DNA from: Phragmites australis
Taxonomy: Eukaryota; Streptophyta; Magnoliopsida; Poales; Poaceae
DNA: 64,000 nucleotides
NCBI RefSeq assembly: GCF_958298935.1
Contig: NC_084942.1
Location: 10,237,501-10,301,500 of the forward strand
Direction of reading: 5' to 3'
Made by a program: the position numbers and the translations under genes. Below the pieces are notes generated by a model. The model was not told the DNA's origin, made no database searches, and was given only the letters and a program-made list of their open reading frames with translations. Below are positions 42,201-52,899 of the stretch, one piece after another (the first letter of the stretch is position 1; the number at the start of each line of letters is the position of its first letter).

Positions 42201-42549
42201 TATGGCTCAACCTATTGGTATTGGGTTCCTAAAACGTTGACATTTGTAATGAATAAAAATCGTAATGATCTTAATATCAATGTGTTTACTCACTTGACAT
42301 CGCATTAGTTGTGTTTTCAAGTTCATGCTAGCTGGGATTCTTGCTCTTCTCGGTGCTTTATTTTGTAACTGTTGTACTTTGCAGGCTAGACGATTGCAAG
42401 AGAAAGGGTGGCAGCCAAAATGGTTTAGGAAGGATGACGACGACAGCTACCGCTATGTGGGTGGATACTGGGAAGCAAGGGAGAACGGGAACTGGGACGG
42501 GATCCCGGACATCTTCGGTCAGAACAGTGTATCGCCAGGGTTGCCGTAG
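33286..42549 (+). CDS. ORP1: Oxysterol-binding protein-related protein, ORP1 type (PH + ORD), 8 exons, 739 aa
   Basis: Coding exons: 33,286-33,657; 34,034-34,390; 35,117-35,201; 36,998-37,428; 39,431-39,586; 39,790-40,098; 41,233-41,577; 42,385-42,549. All introns are GT-AG and phases match, giving 739 codons. An in-frame TAG at 33,190 makes the ATG at 33,286 ([11 protein letters not shown]) the first usable start. PH domain about residues 47-168 ([36 protein letters not shown]); coiled coil about 180-245; FFAT-like TYFDTRD at 304-310 after an acidic run; lipid-binding ORD about 360-735, with [30 protein letters not shown], the ORP fingerprint SEKVSHHP (VSHHP at 468-472), [18 protein letters not shown], and C-terminal [19 protein letters not shown]. 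ORPs carry sterols or phospholipids and PI4P between membranes, often at ER contact sites. Length and start fit the plant ORP1/ORP2A group; the exact paralogue letter cannot be fixed. No stops or frameshifts seen. It is the only intact host gene in the window. Confidence 0.95.
33688..33831. repeat. Tandem duplication in ORP intron 1
   Basis: Two copies of about 72 bp, starting CGGATTGGGTTTGCTCATGC at about 33,690 and 33,762 and each ending AAGCGGCATTGC. The copies differ at a few positions. It lies wholly within intron 1 (33,658-34,033), close to the 5' splice site. Confidence 0.9.
37734..38751. mobile_element. Small MITE-like element, split by a hAT-like insertion (ORP intron 4)
   Basis: The outer ends are GGCCTTGTTT (37,734) and CCAAACAAGGC (ending 38,751), an inverted repeat. 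Without the inner 917-bp element and one duplicate it would be about 93 bp: GGCCTTGTTTG...GGGTCGAAATCCCAGCC...CATCCAAACAAGGC. No coding capacity. The host target duplication is not clear, so the superfamily is left open. Confidence 0.5.
37745..38661. mobile_element. Non-autonomous hAT-like DNA transposon in ORP intron 4
   Basis: The ends are CATGCTTTTTAAGAC and CTTAAAAACCATG (inverted CATGSTTTTTAAG), flanked by CTTGTTTA (37,737-37,744) and CTTGTTTG (38,662-38,669), an 8-bp duplication with one mismatch. The 8-bp duplication and CA...TG ends suggest hAT. Both subterminal regions are rich in GGCG and GCCTAGGCG. The interior (38,100-38,500) has Ala/Leu-like frames but no transposase, so it would need one in trans. 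Confidence 0.65.
38901..39236. repeat. 170-bp tandem duplication in ORP intron 4
   Basis: ACGGTTCCTAGCAAGTGT begins both copies, at 38,901 and 39,071. Both run through CATTAAATGTCTGAT, AACAAGAACCTCCAT and CTCCTTGAATACAA. The copies differ by scattered substitutions and short indels. It lies between the nested transposons and exon 5 (39,431). Confidence 0.92.
40228..40560. repeat. ~175-bp duplicated segment in ORP intron 6
   Basis: CCTTTTGCTTTGAAAAATAA recurs at 40,235 and 40,410; both copies continue with AAACATTTGTA(C/T)TCCCT and TTTATGATTTTTT and TGTTA(A/G)CAAAAT. The divergence is larger than in the other intron duplications. It may derive from a transposon, but I found no ends. Confidence 0.8.
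40581..40682. repeat. Three 34-bp tandem units in ORP intron 6
   Basis: CCATACRATCTTTCTGTGGC followed by TAATGTAGATATTT starts at 40,581, 40,615 and 40,649, with a partial fourth (TACATAC). The units are almost identical, so recent. Confidence 0.95.
41654..41708. repeat. 27-bp tandem duplication in ORP intron 7
   Basis: CACCTGAAAAGCTACTTGGG plus TTCRTAT occurs twice in a row, at 41,654 and 41,681, with one difference. Confidence 0.95.
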
Positions 42550-42789
42550 CTACCCTGGTTCCCCGTGTTATAGTAGTAGTATCAGTGTTTCTTTGCAGAG
42601 AATGTTTTGCTGGCTGAATATACATGGTGAAAAAATGTCAGTATATGCCAATTTCTTGGTTCCAAATAGCCGAAATGTACTGCTAGGCACATGGCGAAAT
42701 TATATTAGTAGAAAAGCGGACCAACTAGGTCTAGGTTAACTGTGAAGAAATCTGAGTTATCCTAGTTTGGGTTAATCGGTTTTCCTTAG
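42550..42789 (+). other. 3' flank and probable 3' UTR of the ORP gene
   Basis: This lies between the TAG at 42,547-42,549 and the Copia RNase H remnant. It is non-coding and AT-rich. No canonical AATAAA was seen in this short stretch; variant signals may be used. The Copia element starts 240 bp after the stop codon, so the transcript may end inside or just before it. Confidence 0.5.
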
Positions 42790-44018
42790 TTTGCATTCAG
42801 GTCAAGTGTTAATGAAGCCGGATTGTATGGAGTAGTCATGCGCATGCATTGATTGATCTGCTTTGTGGCAAATATATAGAGTACATGGATAGACTCTACT
42901 GAAAAGGAATCTAACCCTAGCATCAATCGTCGACATTGGATTAGGGTTGTTGGAAGGGTATATGGCGTTGAAATTGTCACAATACACTATTGTGACCTTA
43001 CGAAGAGGATGATGGAGTTCCTGCAGTAGCTGTTGAAGCCAACAAGACTCGTTGACAGCGTTTGCCATAGCGTGATGTTCAGCCTTGGCGCTAAAGTGGG
43101 AGACATTGTGGGAGACAATGTGCTGTCGTTTTGAGGACCATGACAACAGGTTGTCACCAAGAAACATGGTGCAGCTAGACCTAGATTTCCAGGTGTTGGG
43201 GCAGCCAATCCAATCCTCGCCAAAATAAGTCACAAGGTAGTCTGGGCAGTGCAGCGCAAGTGAAGACCGTAGGACATGGTGCTCTTGAGATACCTCCAAA
43301 TTTGTTTGATGAGATTGAGATGGGGCTCTCTAGGATCATGCATATTGAGATAATAAACCTGCTGGACAGCATAGAGAATGTCTGCTCGTGTAAATGTGAT
43401 ATATTGGAGAGCGCTTGCAATGCTGCAGTACTAGGTTGCTTTAGCAATAGGAGGACCAGTTGAAGGTAACTTGGCACGAGTGTCAATGCGAGTGCCGCAT
43501 GGATTGCACGAGGTAGTGCTTTTGAGAAAGAAACATGCCCTGAGCATCTTGGGTAACGGACACACCAAGAAAGAAGTGGAGATCACCCGTGTTAGTCATG
43601 GCGAACTTAGTTTGCAAGGATTTAATTGTCAAACGCAAGAGGGCCAGTGTGGATGCTGTGAGAACAATGCTGTCTACATATAGGAGAAGATAGGCGACAT
43701 CGGAGCCACGCTTGTATATGAACAAAGAAGTGTTGGCTCTAAAACCAGTGAAGCCGAGGGATAACAAGTGCGACACAAAGTGGCAAAACAAAGCACAACT
43801 CGCTTGTTTAAGTCCATAGATTGAATGATTGAGACGACACACATAGTTAGGATGTATAGAATCAATGAAGCCAAAAGGTTGTTGGTTGTAGACCATCTCA
43901 GCTAAGGAACCACGAAGAAATGCATTTTTCATGTCCAATTGATGAACCAGCCATTCACTTGAGAGGATAAGAGTGAGGACAATATGTATTGTAGTGGGTT
44001 TAATAACCAGACTAAATG
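42790..44018 (-). pseudogene. Ty1/Copia RT and RNase H, main part
   Basis: The minus-strand RT reads VHQLDMKNAFLRGSLAEMVY, QQPFGFIDSIHPNYVCRLN, IYGLKQASCALFCHFVSHLL and YLLLYVDSIVLTAST (YVDD changed to YVDS), with FAMTNTGDLHFFLGVSV. Next is the connection (PREPHLNLIKQIW-like in a shifted frame) and RNase H with WSSKRQHIVSHNVSHFSAKA and VTIVYCDNFNAIYPSNN. Stops and shifts are frequent, and loss of the second active-site Asp should kill polymerisation. No LTR of this element was found at its left end. It lies downstream of the ORP gene, on the opposite strand, and continues across the CRM-like insertion at 53,573. Confidence 0.87.
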
Positions 44019-44892
44019 TGATGAGCCCATGGCTCGTTCGGATACGATCAATACCGTCAACAATCCTCAAATTATACAAGGTTCAATTTCAAGAACACGT
44101 GCACGACAATTAGACCACCAAGTGAACTCGTTTCTCGCTATTCATGCTTTCTTGGACGGATTCGTACTAAATTGCTTAGGAACGTGGGAGAAACACCATA
44201 ACCTTACCTTGACATCACACCTCGAAGGCCAAGTCTACTCAGACTCAAAGCTTAGCTCTAGTAGTGATCGTGATCGAAGTCATGGTCATGGTCGAGTCGC
44301 AGGACAACACATCAGTAAAATGGTATAACTCTCTCATACGAAGTCCATTTTAGGCAATCTTGGATATTCTGATAAGCTTACGACGAGCCCTTCTAATGGA
44401 TATGAGCTCAACCAAATATTCCTTATAGTATAGTCAGAGTCGAAGGAATAAGGTGTTGCGCCACCATTTTGGACCTAGTTGAATCTTGTAATCATGTCGG
44501 GGTCGGAGTCCAGGTTGTGCACACTTCTTTCCATGGTTGCACAACCCTAGGTCGACCTCCTCATGTCCCTCCTATATATACATAGTAGCCGTCGTAGTTT
44601 AGGCTCAGGTTTTGCTTACATTATTCTGTTTTATATAGTTTCGCTTCATTAGCAATTAGCAATATTCCGGTTGCATTTACCTGTTCTTACTTGTGTTCTC
44701 GATTCGCTTGCAAAAAAAGCCTTATTAGCAAGGTCAATCACGTCTTGGCACGGTTGATAACCACAGAGTAGTGGTGTAGTGGTTACGAGGGTTCTCGATT
44801 TGTTTTGTTCAGAGCCTTTGGATCATCAACATCGAAACTCCACCAATCGACTTGTCATATTACCTTTCGGAAGATCGGGCAAGCACGTATCA
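44019..44892 (+). repeat. 5' LTR of the CRM-like element
   Basis: 874 bp, TGATGAGCCCATGG...GCACGTATCA. It has a TATA-like CCTATATATACATAG at 44,570-44,585. The first 250 bp keep the coding sequence of the pol tail (RARQLDHQVNSFLA), as in the 3' LTR, although here nothing upstream can be read into it. Confidence 0.92.
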
Positions 44893-44894
44893 AG

Positions 44895-44906
44895 TGGTAT
44901 GAGAGT
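44895..44906 (+). promoter_or_regulatory. Primer-binding site of the CRM-like element
   Basis: TGGTATGAGAGT lies two bases after the 5' LTR and matches the initiator tRNA-Met PBS (TGGTATCAGAGC) at 10 of 12 positions. Confidence 0.7.
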
Positions 44907-45189
44907 CTCGGTTGCCCGTTAGGTAATCTCAGTTATCCCTTTTGTTTCGTCATTGTCTATTACCTAGAGTCCAGAAAATTGCCCCACAAAAATATTTAGA
45001 TCTTAGTTTTTTCACTGTCCAAACCACTTTGTGTCTTCGCAATTTTGTTTTCAGTATTCACGTTGTTGAGTTTGAGTTTATCGTCGGTGTCTTTGTTGTT
45101 GGTCGAGTCATCTTGATCTAGTTTCTATTATCGAGTCTTGCTGTTTAGTCATCGTGTATCTTGGTCTGCCCTTGTTTTCTATAGCCGAG

Positions 45190-45660
45190 ATTGTGTCTCT
45201 AGTTGAGTTGACCATCAACTCGTGTTCGACCACTAGTCGCTTAACCATCTACTCAAGTTCGACCACTAGTCTAATCGATCATCAAGTTGTGTTTGACCAC
45301 TAGTCGCTTTAACCATCTACTCGAGTTTGACCACTAGTCGAGTCGACCATCAAGTCGTGTTTGACCACTAGTCGCTTCAACCATCTACTTGAGTTCGACC
45401 ACTAGTCGCTTAACACTCTACTCAAGCTTGACCACTAGTCGAGTCGACCATCAAGTCGTGTTCGACCACTAGTTGCTTCCATCTACTCGAGTTCGACCAC
45501 TAATCGAGTTGACCATCAGGTCATGTTCGATCACTAGTCGCTTCAACCATCTATTCGAGTTCAACCACTAGTCGAGTTGACCATTTACTCGGGTTCAATC
45601 ACTAGTCGCTTCAACCATCTACTCGGGTTCGATCACTAGTCGTTTTCGACCACCTCTTTG
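45190..45660. repeat. Minisatellite in the CRM-like leader (~66-bp composite unit)
   Basis: Alternating half-units, TTCGACCACTAGTCGCTTCA plus ACCATCTACTCGAG and TTCGACCACTAGTCGAGTCG plus ACCATCAAGTCGTG, recur with a period near 66 bp (CACTAGTCGCTT near 45,231, 45,297 and 45,363). The half-units are about 33 bp. It lies between the PBS and gag, in the untranslated leader. Confidence 0.88.
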
Positions 45661-45847
45661 GATTCGACCACTAGTTGGATTCGACCATCCTTTCGGATTC
45701 GACTATCCAATCAAATTTGCCTCCACAGTCCAGTCGAGTATATCTATTTCTGGCTACTCTCGGGCACCTCCAACACCCTTCATATCGAGCATTGTCCGAC
45801 AAAGTTTGAGTATCACTCGATAGCCCAAACAGAGGTAGCCAAAGTTC

Positions 45848-45850
<3 letters not shown>

Positions 45851-45894
<44 letters not shown>

Positions 45895-46055
45895 CTTTTA
45901 TTACCTTTATACCCCTACTCTTAAAAAAGTTTGTGACCCACATACCTCACTGGTCTTAGAAAAGACAGTAGAAGAGTTTTTGAGTTTGTGTTATATTCGC
46001 AAAAAGAAGAAGAAAAGCAAGCAAGAAGCAAAGAGTGCAAAAAAAGAAGCAGAGT

Positions 46056-46094
<39 letters not shown>
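45851..46094. repeat. Two (GA)n microsatellites
   Basis: About 42 bp of GA at 45,851-45,892 and about 37 bp at 46,058-46,094, separated by A/G-rich sequence. They lie in the leader of the CRM-like element before gag. An open frame of Arg-Glu repeats across them is an artefact. Confidence 0.97.
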
Positions 46095-46097
<3 letters not shown>

Positions 46098-46607
46098 TTA
46101 AAAAAAGAGAATTAGTTTGCATTGCGAATTTTGCTTCATTGTGTTTGTGTCTGTTATAGTTTTCGGCTTGCTTGAGCTAGTTCTAGGAACGTGTTTAGGG
46201 CAGCAACTATGACGAGTACTGTAAACTTTTATTTATCTTTACTAATCTAATTTCAATTATTATCATTTCTTGCTGCTAAATATTGCCTGTCCAAGCTACA
46301 CCTTCTCTCAATTAGAACGGTTTCTCCCCTTGCAATTACCTCACTCGCACTCGATAAAGTATCACGAACTAGCCACCGGTTGTGCCAACTGTGGTGATTG
46401 GTAAGAACACTTGCAAGAGCGTGGTAAGAAGCTTGAGAGTGTGTGACTCCACCTCCACCGCCTAGTAGTCGATATGGATAATTTATCTTTTGTTATTTTC
46501 TATCTTCTACTAACCATGGCAGGAAAAGCATCGCATGCACAGGAGTGTGTTTTGAGGGAAGAACTCATAATAGTATTGAATGATCATCGACAAGCTATTA
46601 CTGATGA

Positions 46608-48152
46608 TGTCGGAGGATTAACTCCTGTCGCAGGGATCCTGAGAGACCCCTTTTTAGAGATTCGGCCGGGGGGATGATCCTGAATAAGTTCATCAGAGAA
46701 ATAAATGGAAGTGGAAGTAAATGCAACAGCCGGTGGTGGGGGATGATCGACCTAGTGCAAAGGGAAGTAAATGCACCGGAGTTTAGACAGGTTCGGGCCG
46801 CACGAGGGCGTAATACCCTACTCCTGTATGGATGCAATAACTATCCTGAGGGTGATCCCTCAAGGATGTAGCTGGTTAGAAGAATATTGTGTCTAACTGA
46901 GAACTTGAAGCCCCTTGCTCTTGGGCAGGGACTACGGTTTTTGTTCTCGGTGCTTTTGTGCTCGATGCTTACGGTCTCTTCTTCGTTGGTTGCGGCACGG
47001 TCGACTGCTTGGGCTTGTTCATCTCTCTCTTTTTCTTCCTGTGCGCCGACCCTTTTATGCACTCGCCGGCCGCGACATACCCCGAACGGGAAGGAAGGGG
47101 CACAAGTTCCAAGACGCCACGATTGAGAAAGGTGTCATCATTTCCTCTGGGCGCAGTGACTGGGGCGGTCGAAAAACGCGGCGCGCGTCCGGTCACTTGT
47201 CACAGTGGACGCCCTGGCAACGGGCGCTGTTGAGAGGGCCCACCGAGCAGCCACAGAGCCACCCGGCGTGCCCGCCCTGTCTTGTTCCTCTGCCACGGCA
47301 GGGTGGCAGGCGGAACTCCTTGATCCTGGCAATGTTATCCCGAGATACATCAGATGATACGGGACGGGACCCATGCCATTAATAGCCCCACGCCCCTCTG
47401 CCAAAGCATGGCAGGAACTGACGCCGCGACGGGAGCAGTTGGATATGTCAGGCCACGCACGCTCATTTAATGCGGCCTTGGACCTCTGACGGGCGGACAC
47501 CTCATCTGTGGGCCCCTTGGGGGCCTCTCTGGGTCGTCGGGGAACCGAGTACTCGGGGGTACCGTTCACCTCCCCGAGCACTCTCTCTCGAGAATGCCTA
47601 TCTTTGTCTTCGGGGTACCGGGTGCTCGGGGGTACTGGTTACCTCCCCGAGGACTCTCTCCCGAGCATTCGCGCATGATCCTCCGGGGAACCGAGTGCTC
47701 GGGGGCTGCCACGAGCAACCCCGAGCACTCTCTCCCGAGCACTTTTGCACAGACCCTTCGGGGAACCGGGAGCCCCGGGGCTGCCACGCGCAGCCCCGAG
47801 CACTCGCTCCCGAGCATTCTCACGCTGGCCCTCGGGGAACCGTGCGCTCGGTGACTGCTGCACGCGGTCCCCGAGCACTCTCTCCCAGAACTTAGCTCTT
47901 TTGATCGTCGGGGGACTAGGGTGCTCGAGGATGAGCAGGCACCTCCCCGAGCACTTTCTTCCCGGTACTTGGACTCTGCGGGTCATTGGGGAACTGGGGT
48001 GCTCGGGGACCAGAGACTGTGGCCCCGAGCACCTTCTCCCGGAACTTAGATTTTCCTCATCCCGCAGGAGGGACCTCACGGGATGGTGACACGTGGCGGA
48101 CGGCTGGCCTGGCCTCGGGACTCAGGGACCCCCGGTTCCTGATACACCGACA
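46608..48152 (-). repeat. Tat-type solo LTR inside gag
   Basis: 1,545 bp, TGTCGGAGGATTAAC...CACCGACA, flanked by GATGA at 46,603-46,607 and 48,153-48,157. No internal sequence. Its family is the same as the LTR at 2,368-3,554: shared GACAGGTTCGGGCCGCAC, AATACCCTACTCCTGT and the GTGCTCGGGG minisatellite. The minus strand has a weak TATA-like GCATAAAAGGG near 47,050. Confidence 0.93.
47530..48060. repeat. GC-rich ~75-bp minisatellite with inverted repeats inside the solo LTR
   Basis: About seven units. Markers of the form GTGCTCGGGG or variants occur near 47,550, 47,628, 47,697, 47,772, 47,846, 47,923 and 47,999. Each unit also carries the inverse CCCCGAGCACTCTCTCCC, so each can fold into a hairpin. 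The LTR at 2,368-3,554 has about three units. Confidence 0.88.
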
Positions 48153-49379
48153 GATGACTTCAATAAGAAGCTTGTGGAGATAAACACTACATTGCAATGA
48201 CTTAATGATAGTATTGTCATGCTTAATACACGCTTTGATCGAGTGGTTAATCAGCCACCAAACCATGGGCGTGTGGATCCTCGTGGCAGACCATGAGCAA
48301 GAGGAGTTCGTCGCAGATGCTGAAATTTTGAGGCAAGAACAAGACGTCTTTGATGCACGACAACGGGACCGATTAAACTTAAACAGTCAAGGTGCTTATG
48401 ATGCTGAAAAGTATATAGATTGGGAGATGATGGTTGAACAGAAGTTTAATGCTCATTTAATTCCTGAAGTGCGTAGAGTTAGGCAAGCCACTAGTGAATT
48501 TAAAGAATTTGCAATTATCTAGTGGAATAGAGTATGCATCGATGGATTAGCGCCTACCACATGGAATGCTTTAAAGGATGTATGCGTAACAGATTTGTTT
48601 CACCCTCTTTTAAACGTGATTTGCGTACGAAACTACAGCGTTTAAACCAAGGTGATAGATCCGTAGAAGAATATTATCAGGAGCTACAAATTAGTTGTTG
48701 CGTTTTGATATTATTGAGGATGAAGAGGCTACAATGGCACGCTTTTATGGACAGTTAAGGTGTGAAATTCAGGACATAATTGATTACAAAGAATACAATA
48801 GTGTTTCTAGATTGTTCCAACTTGCATGTCTGGCAGAAAAATAATTGCAGGGATGACAACAGAGGCCAAGGAGAAATTTTGGAAGCACGACCACTTTAAA
48901 ATCAACATCAGGACAAGTCAAAATAGCCCCACGTTCAGCTACACAGTATGCTACCCCCTTCTTGAGTAGGGCACGTTCAGCAGTACATTCAACACCATCG
49001 CGCGCTTCTGAGGTAAGTAAATCTGTAAGTGTGCAGGGTCCAGCCAAAGAGCTATTCTTCGGTTGCTTCTACAGGCCGATCAACCAGGATTGTATGCCAC
49101 CGATGCTAGGGAACATGTCATATCATGAAGGATTACCCGACTCAGCGAGAGTAAATTGTAACAGAAGATGGTGGATATGTAAGTGCTAGTGATGTTGAGG
49201 ATGAATATGCTCTTGCAGCTAACCATACAGGTGATGAGGATGGTTGTGAGACGGATATCGACCATGATGAAGTGTTCAATGCCACTGCCATGGAGGATTA
49301 TCAAATCCTCATTGTGCAGCGAGTATTAAGCACTCAAATGGAGTAAGCGGAACAACTACAATGTCACAATTTATTTCAG

Positions 49380-49742
49380 ATGTTCCTCATAGTCAAGGAT
49401 TATCGTGTTCGAGTCATTATTGATGGAGGAGGCTGCAACAACTTGGTAAGTTCAGATATGATCAAGAAGCTCGCGTTGCCGACAAGAAACCATCCTCACA
49501 ATTATCATATTAAATGGTTCAACAATAGTGGTAAGGTGAAGGTAACACAAACAACTATAGTGCATTTTTCTATTGGTTCATACCATGATTGTGCTGATTT
49601 TGATGTAGTACCCATGCAAGCATATTCACTTTTGTTAGGACGACCATGTGAGTTTGATACTAATACAACGCATCATGGTAGAAGTAATAAGTACACCCTT
49701 TTGCATAAAGGAAAGAATAACTTTTCTACCTTTAACCCTTGA
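49380..49742 (+). pseudogene. Protease of the CRM-like element
   Basis: An open frame of 120 codons: RVRVIIDGGGCNNLVSSDMI, KKLALPTRNHPHNYHIKWF, ADFDVVPMQAYSLLLGRPCE and TNTTHHGRSNKYTLLHKGK. The catalytic D-G-G is present, but the usual DGGSCNN is DGGGCNN, so the Ser is Gly. The order, after gag and before RT, is as expected in Gypsy. Confidence 0.85.
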
Positions 49743-49792
49743 TGAAATTGTGAAATGTGAACAAGAGATAGCTGAAAATAAGATAAAAGAGT

Positions 49793-51370
49793 TTGAGAAT
49801 TAATCTGAAATCAGCAAGTAGCGGAAAAAGTTATTTCACAAAAAAGAAGAAAGCAACAACAACTTCTAAGTCCGATGGAATTAGACTAAAAGGGTGTGTT
49901 ATGCTTGCTACTAAATCTGACCTTGCTGAAATTTGTGATAATGAGCTGCCATGCTATGCTTTGATATGCAAAGATGCTTTAGTCTCACTCGAGACTATAT
50001 CTAGCTCTTTGTCTCTTGTTGTTGCCAACCTTTTGCAAGAGTTTGTAGATGTATTTCCAACTGAGGTACCCCCGGGATTACCACCTATTCGAGAGATTGA
50101 ACATCAAATTGATTTGATCTTAGGAGCAACTTTACCAAACCATGCTGCATATAGGACCAACCCGAAAGAGACTAAGTAAATTTAGTGACAAGTTCAAGAC
50201 CTTTTGGACCGCGGGTATGTATGAGAAAGTCTTAGCCCTTATGTTGTTCCTATTCTTTTGGTTCCTAAGAAAGATGATAGTTGACGTATGTGTGTTGATT
50301 GTAGAGCCATCAATAATATTACTATAAGATATCATTATCCTATCCCTATGTTAGATGATATGCTTGATGAGTTGAGTGATTCTATAATTTTTATTAAAAT
50401 TGACTTGTGAAGTGGATACCACCGGATTAGAATGAAACTTGGAGATGAATAGAAGACTACATTTAAAACTAAGTTTGGTTTGTATGAGTGGTTAGTTATG
50501 CCTTTTTGTTAACTAATGCACCTAGTACTTTCATGCGATTGATGAATGAAATTTTACGTGCTTTTATTGGGAGATTTGTGGTGGTTTACTTTGATGACAT
50601 ATTGATTTACAACAAGTCATATGAACTATACTTTGATCACTTACGTGCTATTTTTAACGCTTTGAGAGATGCACGTTTATTTGGTAACCTCGAAAAGTTC
50701 ACATTTTGCACGGATCAAGTCTCTTTTCTTGGCTATGTTGTTACTACACAGGGAATGGAGGTGGATGAAATAAAAGTTGAAGCCATAAAGAGCTGGCCAA
50801 CTCCTGAGACTGTTAGTGAGAAGCTTTTATGGTCTTGCGGGTTTCTATCGGTGATTTATGTGGGATTTCAGCACTATTGCTGCTCCATTAAATGAGTTGA
50901 CAAAGAGATGTGCAATTTTTAAATAGGGACCTGCACAAGAACAAGCATTCAAGTTGTTGAAAGAGAAGCTCACCCATGCTCCATTGCTCTAACTCCCTGA
51001 TTTTGGTAAGACCTTTGAATTGGAATGTGATGCTAGTGGAATTGGAATTAGAGGTGTGTTAATTCAAGAAGGTAAACCTGTTGCTTATTTAGCGAGAAAT
51101 TAAGTGGGCTAAGTCTGAATTATTCCACTTATGATAAAGAATTGTATGCTTTAGTTCGTGTGATCGAAACTTGACAATATTATCTATAGCGCAAAGAATT
51201 TGTTATACATTCTGATCATAAATCACTGGAACATATTAGAAGTCAAGCTAATTTGAATAAATGATATGCTAAATGGGTAGAATTTATTAAGTATTTTTCA
51301 TATGTCATAAAACATAAGAAAGGAAAGGACAATGTGATTGCCGATACGCTTTCTAGGTGTTATACCATGT
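49793..51370 (+). pseudogene. Reverse transcriptase and RNase H of the CRM-like element
   Basis: Blocks in order: [112 protein letters not shown] (YFDD intact near 50,590) and FCTDQVSFLGYVVTTQGMEV. RNase H follows: [47 protein letters not shown] and [10 protein letters not shown]. Several stops stand for Trp (TGG to TAG/TGA), Arg (CGA to TGA) or Gln (CAA to TAA). It therefore encodes no full protein. Confidence 0.88.
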
Positions 51371-51429
51371 TATCTCAACTTGATCATAAGATTTTTTGTT
51401 TAGAGACTATTAAGGACTTATATGCCGCT

Positions 51430-52899
51430 GATTTAGACTTTAAATAAGTGCTTGAGCATTGTAAAGAAGGAAAAATATGGAATAAATATGTGCTGAATGA
51501 CGAATTGCTTTATCGTGCTAACAAGCTATGCATTCCAGCTAGCTCTGTTCGTCTTTTGTTATTGCAGGAGGCATATGGAGGATGATTGATGGCATATTTT
51601 GGAGCAAAGAAGACTGAAGATGTGCTGACTGCTCATTTCTTTTGGCCAAATATGAGACGTGATGTTGAGCACTACGTGTCATATTGCACCACTTGCAATA
51701 AAGCTAAGTCTCGTTTAAATCCATATGGTCTTTACATGCCTCTTTCTGTTCCTAGTGCACCTTGGGATGATATTTCTATAGATTTTGTTTTAGGATTACC
51801 TAGGACAAAGAGGGGGATGGATAGCATATTTATAGTTGTGGATAGATTTTCTAAAATGACACATTTTATACCTTGTCATAAGAGCGATGATGCTACAAAC
51901 ATAGTTGATTTGTTTTTTAGGAAATCGTTTGACTACGTGAAGTGCCTAATACTATCGTCTCAAATCATGATACAAAGTTTTTGAGTCACTTTTAGAGATC
52001 ATTTTGGAATAAATTGGGAACAAAGCTATTGTTTTCTACTACGTGTCATCCCCAAACCGATGGTCAAACAAAGGTTGTCAACCATACCTTGTCGACCATA
52101 TTATGGGCTGTTCTTAAGAAAAATTTGAGAATGTGGGAAGAGTGTTTACCACATATTGAGTTTGCTTACAACAGGTCGGTACACCGCACCACTAAGGTAA
52201 GTTCGTTTCAAGTAATGAATGGTTTTAATCCCCGTGCTCCTATTAATTTACTATCTTTGCCTACTTTTAAAAGACTTAATTTATATGCTAAGAAACATGC
52301 TGAATTTATGCATGAAACCACTAAAAAGAGTATAGAGCATGACTGAAAAGTATAGGATTGCTAGAAGTAAAGGTAGGAAGGACATAAAATTTGAACCAGA
52401 TGATCTAGTTTGGTTGCATTTGAGGAAGGATAGGTTTCTAGAACTAAGAAAGTCAAAATTGATGTCTAGAGCTGATGGACCATTTAAGATAATCGAGAAA
52501 ATCAATGACAATGCATACAAACTAGAACTACCTGTAGATTTTGGGGTTAGTCCCACATTTAACATTATATATTTGAAGCCCAACTTGGGAGAAGAAGAAG
52601 AGCTTAAGTCGAGAACGACTCCAATTCAAGAGAGGGAGGATGATGAGCCCATAAATCCTTCAGATATGATCAATACCGCCAATAATCTTCAAATCATACA
52701 GGGTCCAATTACAAGAGCATGTGCACGACAATTAGACCACCAGGTGAACTCGTTTCTCGCTGTTCATGCTTCCTTTGATGGATTCCTACTAAATTATAGT
52801 GATGTTTTATTGCTTAGGAACATGGGAGAAGCACCACAATCTTACCCAGACGTCACCCCTCGAAGGCCAAGTCTACTCGGACTCGAGGCTGAGCTCTAG
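51430..52899 (+). pseudogene. Integrase of the CRM-like element, with tail extending into the 3' LTR
   Basis: [20 protein letters not shown] is the zinc-binding end; [20 protein letters not shown] is the core start; [15 protein letters not shown] carries Lys where the catalytic Glu (TEVVNR) is expected, as in the element at 1-1,041. The second catalytic Asp block is reduced by mutation ([11 protein letters not shown] across stops near 51,965). A frame shift at 52,340 leads to [40 protein letters not shown] and FNIIYLKPNLGEEEELKSRT. The frame then crosses the LTR start (52,641) and continues IIQGPITRACARQLDHQVNS to a stop at 52,899. Confidence 0.88.

Larger units (their letters stand above)
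46474..49000 (+). pseudogene. gag of the CRM-like element, split by a solo LTR
   Basis: The frame opens MDNLSFVIFYLLLTMAGKAS (the natural start may be the MAGKAS methionine) and runs to HRQAITDD, where the solo LTR (46,608-48,152) interrupts. It resumes at 48,153 with DFNKKLVEINTTLQ and LNDSIVMLNTRFDRVVNQPP, then in shifted frames YIDWEMMVEQKFNAHLIPEV, VRRVRQATSEFKEFAII, FVSPSFKRDLRTKLQRLNQG and RSVEEYYQELQI. These match the gag core of Gypsy chromoviruses (WE..VE..F, YYP.FKR.L...LQ.L.QG..SVEEYY.E). Stops are frequent. A nucleocapsid knuckle expected near 49,050-49,120 is degenerate. Confidence 0.8.

Noticed and set aside
43483..44079. 198-codon minus-strand frame as one intact Copia gene
   Set aside because: It is only the central part of RT, extends artificially across the AAATG junction into the CRM-like LTR (44,019 on), and has YVDS in place of YVDD.
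45658..45943. Open frames with Arg-Glu or Leu-Ser repeats
   Set aside because: They are translations of the (GA)n microsatellite.
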